Part shown: positions 57,216 to 64,000 of the stretch, one piece after another
Position numbering within the stretch: the first letter of the stretch is position 1
Layout of the letters: each line of letters opens with the position of its first letter
Notes under the pieces: model-generated
Database searches by the model: none
Told to the model about the DNA's origin: nothing
What the model saw: the letters and a program-made list of their open reading frames with translations, nothing else
Made by a program: the position numbers and the translations under genes
NCBI GenBank assembly: GCA_034440615.1
Contig: JAOTOM010005133.1
Location: 1-64,000, forward strand
Direction of reading: 5' to 3'
Source of the DNA: Ashinkailepas kermadecensis
Taxonomy: Eukaryota; Arthropoda; Thecostraca; Neolepadidae
Length of the DNA: 64,000 nt

Positions 57216-57735
57216 CTCAGGGGTCTTCAGAATCGGCTTGGGCCCCTCCGTCAGCTCAGGAGCCCTTCACATCCACTCGAAGTTCTCTCTGATAACGCGG
57301 TGTTCTCTCTGATGGCTAGGAAATCTCTCAGTCGGTTCAGGACCCTCTCATTTGGCTCAAGGACATTCGTTACTGGCATAAGCGTTTCTAAAGACCAAGG
57401 AGTCAACCAAGGTCCCCGTAGTCAACCCAAGGGGCTTCATATCGGCTTGAGGCCCCTCCGCGGATCCAAGGGCCATTCATATTGGATGTGTCTTCGCTGG
57501 TGGCGAGACGCCATCTCCGTCGGCTCAGGAACCCCCTGTCACCCCGGGCCCCCTTCGATTGGCTTAGGGATCCTTTTTACTGGTCGGGGCTTGAGGGCCT
57601 TCCACCAACCCGGAGCCCTTGTGTGGGCCTAAAGATGATCCCACCGACCCGACCCAACCCGGAGCCATCGGCGTCTGGCCGTGGGCTCACTCCATCAACT
57701 CGATGTGCCTTTCCATGTGCTCTAAACCCTCTACA

Positions 57736-57868
57736 TCAGCTAGGGGTGACTAAGTCGGCTCCTGATCTCCACTAGCCACCCAGTCTCTCAAGCTCTCATT
57801 ACATCAGCTAGGGGTGACTAAGTCGGCTCCTGATCTCCACTAGCCACCCAGTCTCTCAAGCTCTCATG
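57736..57868. repeat. 66-bp tandem duplication, 2 copies
   Basis: CATCAGCTAGGGGTGACTAA, GTCGGCTCCTGATCTCCACT and AGCCACCCAGTCTCTCAAGC TCTCAT occur twice in a row with no differences seen, so the duplication is recent. Confidence 0.92.
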
Positions 57869-58264
57869 AACACTCCAGCTCACAAGGGACACCGGCTCGT
57901 AATCAGAACGGCACCATCCAGTTACCTCTGACCCGGCCAACTCCCGACCCATTGGCATAAAATATCAAAATATCCAAAATATTTGATTAAAAATATAAGC
58001 CTTGGGACGATTGTTGTTTTATAAATATTCAAATTGTAAAACACAAATCGCCCTTCGGACGACCTTTTTGCGTGTTTTCCTGTCCTCGAATGACCCTCTT
58101 TCGGTATTCTGGTGGGGGGGGTGACGTGCTCCTTGGAGACTTGTGTTCGCCGTAGCAAGCGGAAGCCTCCCGCCGCGGAAACCGCACACCTCCCGTAAAG
58201 AGCATCGAAGAATGGCATTGCGCCAGTCTGCATTTTAATTACACCTACAAAAATGCATACTTAA

Positions 58265-58575
58265 TGAACAACACAAATCAGGCCGGTGCCTGGAGTAATG
58301 ACTCACGTAACTATGAATAACACAAGTCAGGCCGGTACCTGGAGGAATTGTGATGGTTGTGACTTTACCACGCACTCATCAGCTGAGGCCATATGGCGTC
58401 GCCCACCTCTCACCCTAGCAGGAAGGGCGGACACCGCGGGGAATCGAAGCCGTACCTGTCTTTCAAGACGCTCAGATTGACCACTGAGCTACTGACGCCC
58501 CACCTGGAGGAATGACAGGCGTAACTATGAATAACACAAATCAGGCCGGTACCTGGAGGAATCACTGGCGTAATT
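58265..58575. repeat. About 49-bp tandem repeat, 3 copies, split by a SINE
   Basis: Unit AACACAAATCAGGCCGGTAC followed by CTGGAGGAATGACTGGCGTA and ACTATGAAT. The second unit is interrupted after ACCTGGAGGAAT by a SINE. Confidence 0.85.
58349..58501 (-). mobile_element. tRNA-derived SINE with 12-bp target duplication
   Basis: Minus strand starts GGGGCGTCAGTAGCTCAGTG, with an A box (TAGCTCAGTGG) and a near B box (GCTTCGATTCC) about 45 bases later, then a short body ending ACAACCATCACA. Flanked by ACCTGGAGGAAT at 58,337-58,348 and 58,502-58,513. The anticodon arm does not fold well, so it is a SINE head and not a functional tRNA gene. Confidence 0.8.
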
Positions 58576-59194
58576 TGCGCTGTTGCACCCGTGCACTTTT
58601 GACCTTGCTTATCGAGTGCAAAAAGGCAGCCATCGTGCGAGTATGTAGTTGCTCGGTTGTTTGATCTCGGCGCTGTTCATCATGCTGAAGTTCGGTTGGG
58701 TTGTCAAAGAGCGTTAGCCCAACTATCTCAACCGCCTGCGAGCGATGGACCCAAGTGCACAGTTGCGAGCCAGGCATTTCAGTGGTTGTTATTCCAGGTT
58801 TGTATAAGTTTGCGAGCGTTGCCTTCATAATAAAGCCACCAGCAAACATGTTGACATTGAGCTGGATGCGGAGCAGGCTGCATTCAGAAAGAGAAGACGA
58901 AAACTTTTAATGGACTCCAGCATCTACGCATCCCCCAACGAATTGCCAATTATTAGATCCCAAGTCGGTCTTGTTATCTTTGCAATGATTCGTGAAGCGA
59001 GACCCTATATGCCGTCAGGCCAAAATTACGACTCTTCAAGATCTCGATTGCCGCCAAATGACTACTGGTGCGCAGTGGCGGAGCCAGTGCAGATTCCGAG
59101 GGGGTGTTTGGTTACGCCCTCGGATTGTTAGATAAAAGTTGCAAGAGTGCAATTCTTCAGATATTTGTCTGGGTATACTAGTGATGCAAAACAC
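58576..59194. other. Unrecognised spacer
   Basis: Single-copy sequence with overlapping small ORFs on both strands at 58,562-59,131 and no recognisable domain. Confidence 0.3.
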
Positions 59195-59597
59195 TTAACA
59201 CGCGCCCTGGAGGGACTCTGAAAATTACGCGCACTGGAGGTGGGGGGGGGCGGATTCCGTCCCCTTCCTAAGATCTCGGCTCCTATTAAAGCTGGAGTAA
59301 CGAAATTCACAGGGTGGATGGGTACGGTAGTGAACTCTATTGTGTGCGGATTTAATGACCTTTGGTCAATATCTTCAAGGTCAAATGAGGTCACATATGT
59401 CAAAATGTTCTTGTTTGGCGTGGCTTGGCTTGTCATTGTTATGAATCGCTGTGATTGTGTTTAAATGCTCCAAAATGAGCATCAATGATGTTTTGGACAA
59501 TACTAATGATGCAATACAGATGCTAGACCCGGCATTTGACCTCAGGTCACCCATATAGCAGCACTTTGTCAGGTCAGTTACCTGTTCGAATTACCGG
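59195..59597. mobile_element. TTAA-flanked element, copy D, left part
   Basis: Starts TTAACACGCGCCCTGGAGGG and follows copy A to TTACCGG at 59,597, where a LINE is inserted. Half-site cluster present: TTTGGTCAATATCTTCAAGG then TCAAATGAGGTCA, and TTTGACCTCAGGTCACC. Confidence 0.88.
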
Positions 59598-59605
59598 TTT
59601 GTTCC

Positions 59606-60330
59606 AGTTATGTGACCAGCTGGGCGAAGAACGACCGCGACAAGATCGCAATATCACGATAGCTCACTTAAATATCAACCACCTGATGCCATCAATCGAT
59701 GATGTGAACATTCTACTCAGCTCACACGATTTAGACATTATGTGCGTCAGTGAGACGTTTCTGAATGAGGACGTGGATAGCAGGTTCCTATTTTTCCCCG
59801 GCTATATCGTGGAGAGGCGAGACCGCGCGTCACGTGGCGGTGGTTTATGCGTCTTATACAGGGACAGATCGCGCGCGGAAATACTGGCGGTACCCACTAC
59901 TGGCTCTCCATTAGAGAGTATGTGGCTACGTTTCTCAGACAAATCTCCGTTCATTCTCGGTGTGTTATACCGACCACCGAAAGCGCCAGTTGCTCCAACA
60001 TTGGAGGACCTGCACCATCAACTAACGCATGTGCTCACCAAAAATCAGCCGTGCTACGTGCTGGGTGATATAAACCTGGACCTACTCCAACCAAATGCGA
60101 CAGGGGTTCAGCGGTACATCGAGATGCTTCAGGAGCATGCATTCCAGCAGCTCATCAGCGCGCCAACCCGTACCACCCCGACTACAGCCACCCTCATCGA
60201 CCACATTATCACGACGCGACCTGACCTCACGACCGATCCACGTGTCGTGAAATGCTCCTTCGGCGACCACGACCTCGTCGCTGTCAACGTCTCGGTTAAA
60301 CATGTGCGCCCCAAAGCGCAGGTCATCCAG
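59606..60330 (+). pseudogene. LINE apurinic-type endonuclease domain
   Basis: Reads NITIAHLNINHLMPSIDDVN, DIMCVSETFLNEDVDSRFLF, GYIVERRDRASRGGGLCVLY, LGVLYRPPKAPVAPTLEDLH, YVLGDINLDLLQPNATGVQR, LIDHIITTRPDLTTDPRVVK and FGDHDLVAVNVS. The E of SETFL, the RxxRxxRGGG loop, the GDINxD and the final DHD are all conserved, as in the endonuclease that nicks target DNA. A frameshift near 60,300-60,330 breaks the link to the RT. Confidence 0.92.
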
Positions 60331-62008
60331 AAACGTCAACAAGGATGCCCTGTGTCTCGATCTACTGCGGGCCGACTGGGGACAAGTTTACATTGCTGAA
60401 ACAACCGCAGAGAAATGGGACGCCTGGCGTGCTGTGTGGCAGCCCCGGATTGACGTACACATGCCTCTCCGGGATGTCAAACTCAAACACCCACCGTACC
60501 CGTGGCTACACGACAACGAGGAGCTCAGAGACTCTATGCAGAGTCGCGACCGAGCGCGTGAGGCCAGGGAACAGGATCCAGAAAACGCGATGATACAGCA
60601 GATGTACAAGGACAGCCGAAACGCGGTCAAAAGGGCACAATACATAGCCTGTTCAGAGTGTTACGCTCTTTCGTACAGAAATTCTAGGGCGAAAACCTAG
60701 ACAGACGTTCGGCGTTTCCTGCTGGCATCTAAGAAACCGGAGCCCAGAATGGACACATCAGCACACAGCGACCCTGCCTGGGCGGAGAGGCTGAACCGAC
60801 ATGTCGTCAGCGCTGGTGCAGATGTCGCCACTGCGCTGGCCGCTGCTCCGCAGGGGGAGCCACTGTCCCCACGGCCGCCTCGCGTGTGCAGTAGTGCATT
60901 TAGAGTTAGAACTGTGACGCTTCCAGAACTTTCATCCGCGTTTAAGACCATGGGGAATTCACGTGCTTGTAGCAGTGATGGAATAACTATCAAAATGCTG
61001 AGGATGACCTCTAGTGTAATAGGGCCGCATTTGCTGCACGTAGTGAATAGTTCACTGCGCACTGGTGACGTTCCAGCCGGATGGAAGGAGGAGAGCGTTT
61101 TGCCGCTGTATAAGAGGGGCGATCGTGGCGACCCAGGGAATTTTAGACCCATATCGATATTGAGCGTTGTTGGCAAGATTTGCGAAAAATTGGTTTGTCT
61201 CCAGCTTTCCACGTATTTGGAAGATAATCATATTTTGTGCCCAAATCAGCACGGTTTTCGAAGTAGGCATTCTACGGAGACAGCAATGTTAGAGACCGTA
61301 AATTTTATTTCAACAAGTATAGACTGTGGTCGTGTGGCGACCCTCCTAGCAGCGGATACGTCTCGTGCGTTTGACACTGTGGAACACGGTCGGCTGTTAG
61401 ACAAGATGGGCTGGTACGGCATTGATGATCATTGGTTTAGGGATTGGCTGCATAGTCGAACTCAGACAATTCAGGGCAACTCCGTTGGGGCGCTACCAGT
61501 GACCCACGGTGTGATTCAAGGTTCTCTATGTGGCCAAAAATTATATTTGATTTTCACCAACGACCTTGGATCTCATCTCCCACACGGAAAACAGGTCGCC
61601 TACGCTGATGACGTGCAATTTCTGGACTCAGACACCCCGGCAAATTGGGAAGTATTAAAACAACGAGTAGAGCACACCTTGAGTATGGCTCTAACTTGGT
61701 TTACCCAAAATCGGCTCAAAATCAACCCTAGCAAAACGGTACTAATAGTTGTAAAATCTTGGCGTCTGAAACTGGGCGAAAACTTCTCTATCACATTTGG
61801 GGACAATGAAATCAAGCCCTCACCCCACGCCCAAATTACCGCCATCTATGTAGATTCAGCTTTGTCATGGGAAAAACAGATATCCCAAGTAACTCGCCGC
61901 TGCTACTGCGTTCTCGTCGGGCTGTCAAAATTACGACACATAATTCCCCCGAAACGAAAAAGTTACTGGTTCAGGCATTGGTTTTCCCCCACATCTATTA
62001 CAATATGA
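60302..62008 (+). pseudogene. LINE reverse transcriptase
   Basis: After the frameshift: NVNKDALCLDLLRADWGQVY, PYPWLHDNEELRDSMQSRDR, a stop TAG at 60,698, then TVTLPELSSAFKTMGNSRAC (SSDGI), GWKEESVLPLYKRGDRGDPG NFRPISILSV, QHGFRSRHSTETAMLETVNF, motif A ADTSRAFDTVEH, motif B GVIQGSLCGQKLYLIFTNDL, and catalytic YADDVQFL. In motif B the usual GP is GQ, probably a mutation. It ends in a frameshift near 61,965. Confidence 0.92.
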
Positions 62009-62384
62009 CTGTTTGGGGAGCTGCAACAAAACTCAGAAACACCGAATTCAAAAGGTCATCAATTTCGGCGCACGTATCGTCTCTGGCATAAGTCGACGAG
62101 AGCACATTAAAGTGACGCTAGAGGCCCTGGATTGGCTGAAGTTCGACAACATGCTTCAAGAGCGCGATTTGGCCATGGTTGGAAGACTGCTTGCAACATC
62201 TGACCCCCTTACATTGGCTAACAGTATTAAGTTCCGCTCCGAAATCTCCAGTAGAAGCACTCGAGGAACTGACGCGAATAAATTAGAGCTGCCCCGCATT
62301 AACACGGAAGCTGCGAGGCGCAGCTTTCTGTATCGGGCGGCCAGCACGTGGAATAATAGGGCTGATGCTCAGGGGCGTATTTGA
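61930..62384 (+). pseudogene. LINE ORF2 C-terminal part
   Basis: Continues in two shifted frames: ETKKLLVQALVFPHIYYNMT VWGAATK, then KTQKHRIQKVINFGARIVSG, RREHIKVTLEALDWLKFDNM, RSTRGTDANKLELPRINTEA ARRSFLYRAASTWNN, ending in a stop at 62,382. The RSxRxxxxxxLxxPRxxTExxRRSFxYRAAxxWN pattern is the usual C-terminal end of several LINE groups. Confidence 0.88.
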
Positions 62385-62554
62385 TGGCATGTTTTATCCT
62401 TTTATCTTTATCCATTGACGTTTTGCGTTATTTAGTGTTTTTAATAATTCGAGTTTCTCTTTTACCATTGAACCATGTATTGACGCGAGTGCTGAAAAGC
62501 CATGAATATGGAGAACTCAATATACGACTATGACTGACTATGACTATGACTATG

Positions 62555-63143
62555 ACCGGAACAGGGCCGCCCGCCCGACTGTTCCGTCGGGCAGCTCGAC
62601 GCAATCGGCTTCGCGAAGAAAGGAGTGAAGTACATGAATAAAGTATGGAAACGCTTAGGCATACAATGACAAACAGTAGTTTTCAGGATGTGTAGGGAGT
62701 AACATGCAAAGCGACATCAATCGTATGACAGTCTTTTGCATTTATGACAACATTTCAGTTGACTAAGTTTGGTTCCATTAACCTGTCATGAACTTGACCT
62801 GACTTGACCTCGGGACCTAACATGACCTTGAAGCTATTTAACATAACAATGTGCATCAAACAAGTCGCTAGTGTTGCCAAGAACACATCCCTTTTGCCAA
62901 TATACGGGAAGCGCATCAGCGCCGATTATTGTTGTCTGGCGGTACGAAATGTTTGGCTTTAACTCGAAAACATTTCGGCCGATTTCCATTGTTCTTCCAT
63001 TCTTCTATCAACGACGCGCCAGACATTTCTAAGCAGGTACGCATAAAATGGCGTATATCGACCGGTAAAATTTGGTGTTATGTACGAAAAACCGGAGAGG
63101 TGGGCGGATTTCGCCCCCCCCCCCCCTCCAGTGCGCGTGTTAA
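62555..63143. mobile_element. TTAA-flanked element, copy D, right part
   Basis: Begins ACCGGAACAGGGCCGCCCGC, has the hairpin GCCCGACTGTTCCGTCGGGC, the TTGACCTGACTTGACCTCGG and CATGACCTTGAAGC half-sites, and ends CCTCCAGTGCGCGTG TTAA at 63,140-63,143. Together with 59,195-59,597 it makes a full element of about 1 kb. Confidence 0.88.
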
Positions 63144-63424
63144 AGTTTCCGACTTAGCGATTACAAAACACTTAAAGTTTCACTTAAAGTTAACTGCAGT
63201 AGTTTTAGCTCTCAAAGACAACCACTTAAGACATTCGGCCAAAGAGAGGGTATCACCCTATCGCTTCCATGGCTTCTCGGTGACAAGCACCCAGAACTCC
63301 TTCAATTGCAATTTGAATGTCTGTATGCCACAAAACTAGCAGGAGCACTGTAGGCACCACACCACCAACACTCGCAATGCATGACCGCGAAACACTCGTA
63401 GGAAACACGTAAATAGCCATCCCC
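63144..63424. other. Unrecognised spacer
   Basis: Single-copy sequence between the TTAA element and the degenerate repeat, with no supported feature. Confidence 0.3.
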
Positions 63425-63680
63425 GCAGGGCGTCGGAAATACATGAGCCGATTTGCTTCCCAATAAATGGCTACCTGGCGTTGCCGTCGGAAGTAGATGA
63501 GCCGACTTGCTTTAGGAAAACATCAACAAAATATAAAAATAAATAAAATTAGCATAGCGTAAAACGACTACCCAGAGGAGCCATCGGACGTAGATGAGCC
63601 GATTTGCCTTGTAACTCATAACGTCAACGGCTACCCAGCGGTACAGCGGACGTAAAAGAGCCGAATTGCAAAACACCGTA
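63425..63680. repeat. Degenerate tandem repeat, about 4 copies
   Basis: Units contain CGTCGGAAGTAGATGAGCCG followed by ATTTGC and a later GGCTACCCAGCG. Spacing is about 65 to 100 bp. A related phrase (GGCAATTCGGCTCATCTATG) is at 42,980, so it is probably part of the LINE 3' region. Confidence 0.65.
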
Positions 63681-63980
63681 CTAATCCAACTGAGAACCCT
63701 GCATGGCATGCTTAGACTAAACCGCTACTAACAACTAACACGCGGCGGCCGGCGTGATAGGCGGTGTGGACAATTACCTATTTATTCGCACGGTAAAGAT
63801 CCCTCGCTGCTCTTCGATAAGAGTAGGCTAAACCCGGCACCCTGGCAAAATCAACTTCTCGCCACTCTCAAACACCCACCCCCCACCCCCACCCAAAATA
63901 CAAATTATTCTGTGGAAGAGTAAAGTAAAATTGAAACCATTTAGACGTCAGGGAGATGTCCCCAACCCAGCCCCTGCTTT
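63650..63980 (+). repeat. Putative LINE 3' UTR, copy 2
   Basis: Inverted match to 42,660-43,030: AACACCGTACTAATCC, TAACAACTAACACGCGGC, CGCACGGTAAAGATCCCTCG, CTCTTCGATAAGAGTAGGC, and ACCCTGGCAAAATCAACTTC. It has no coding sequence with it, so it is a strongly 5'-truncated copy. Confidence 0.72.
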
Positions 63981-64000
63981 CAGCATCTAAAATATCACAC

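Larger units (their letters stand above)
59598..62554 (+). mobile_element. Near-complete LINE (ORF2) inserted in a TTAA element
   Basis: About 3 kb with endonuclease, RT and C-terminus and a 3' end of TATGAC/TGAC repeats (62,528-62,554). Flanked by ACCGG at 59,593-59,597 and 62,555-62,559, a probable 5-bp target duplication. Any ORF1 is missing, so the copy is 5'-truncated or the family is short. Sequence style suggests the CR1/L2-related groups; this is a guess. Confidence 0.85.

Noticed and set aside
58430..58501. Functional tRNA gene
   Set aside because: The A box is good but the anticodon arm does not fold, and a target duplication flanks it; it is a SINE.

Overview
This is a stretch of animal nuclear DNA, most likely from an invertebrate, that is almost entirely repetitive. 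The evidence is decayed non-LTR retrotransposons, Penelope-like elements (PLEs) with a GIY-YIG endonuclease, DNA transposons with inverted termini, tRNA-derived SINEs, GT-AG splice-like signals and many kilobase-scale minisatellites. No operons, rRNA genes, intact tRNA genes or CRISPR arrays were seen. Scattered TTAGG-like words (for example near 37,940) would fit an arthropod but do not prove it. The species cannot be named from the sequence.

Layout. 1-16,950 is a chain of unrelated tandem arrays (units of 68, 47, 26, 20, 16, 15, 40, 30 and 40 bp and others) separated by short unique stretches. One weak exon candidate lies on the minus strand near 10,365-10,619. 16,965-20,100 is a LINE interrupted by an inverted-repeat DNA transposon that itself carries a TTAA-flanked element (three levels of nesting); it sits in a degenerate AGTGCCCT-rich repeat. 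21,487-25,180 holds a 55-bp array, a PLE remnant with a hammerhead-like motif, a 30-bp array and a 37/38-bp array. That last array is split at 25,181-27,785 by a CACTA-like element and resumes to 28,085. 28,260-31,520 has short arrays, a LINE RNase H scrap and the best host-exon candidate (30,660-31,519). 32,105-33,190 is a 16-bp array that switches orientation in the middle. 33,885-35,060 shows the same sequence once as a single-copy form and once expanded into about eight 78-bp units. 35,060-42,650 is mostly unrecognised, with a TA microsatellite and a SINE. 42,660-63,980 is dense in retroelements: an RNase H LINE, a PLE complex, two Jockey-like LINEs, three TTAA-element copies, a second PLE, a SINE and a near-complete LINE inserted inside a TTAA-element copy.

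How the parts relate. The mobile elements date each other: LINEs received TTAA elements, one TTAA element received a LINE, and one minisatellite received a CACTA-like element. In two cases the matching empty site is also present in the window, so target duplications can be read directly. Nearly all coding sequence is pseudogenic transposon ORFs. The most notable signals are hammerhead-like motifs next to PLE coding sequence, a TTAA-flanked family whose copies carry a conserved cluster of AGGTCA nuclear-receptor half-sites, and the large inverted minisatellite. All calls rest on reading the sequence; no database search was possible.
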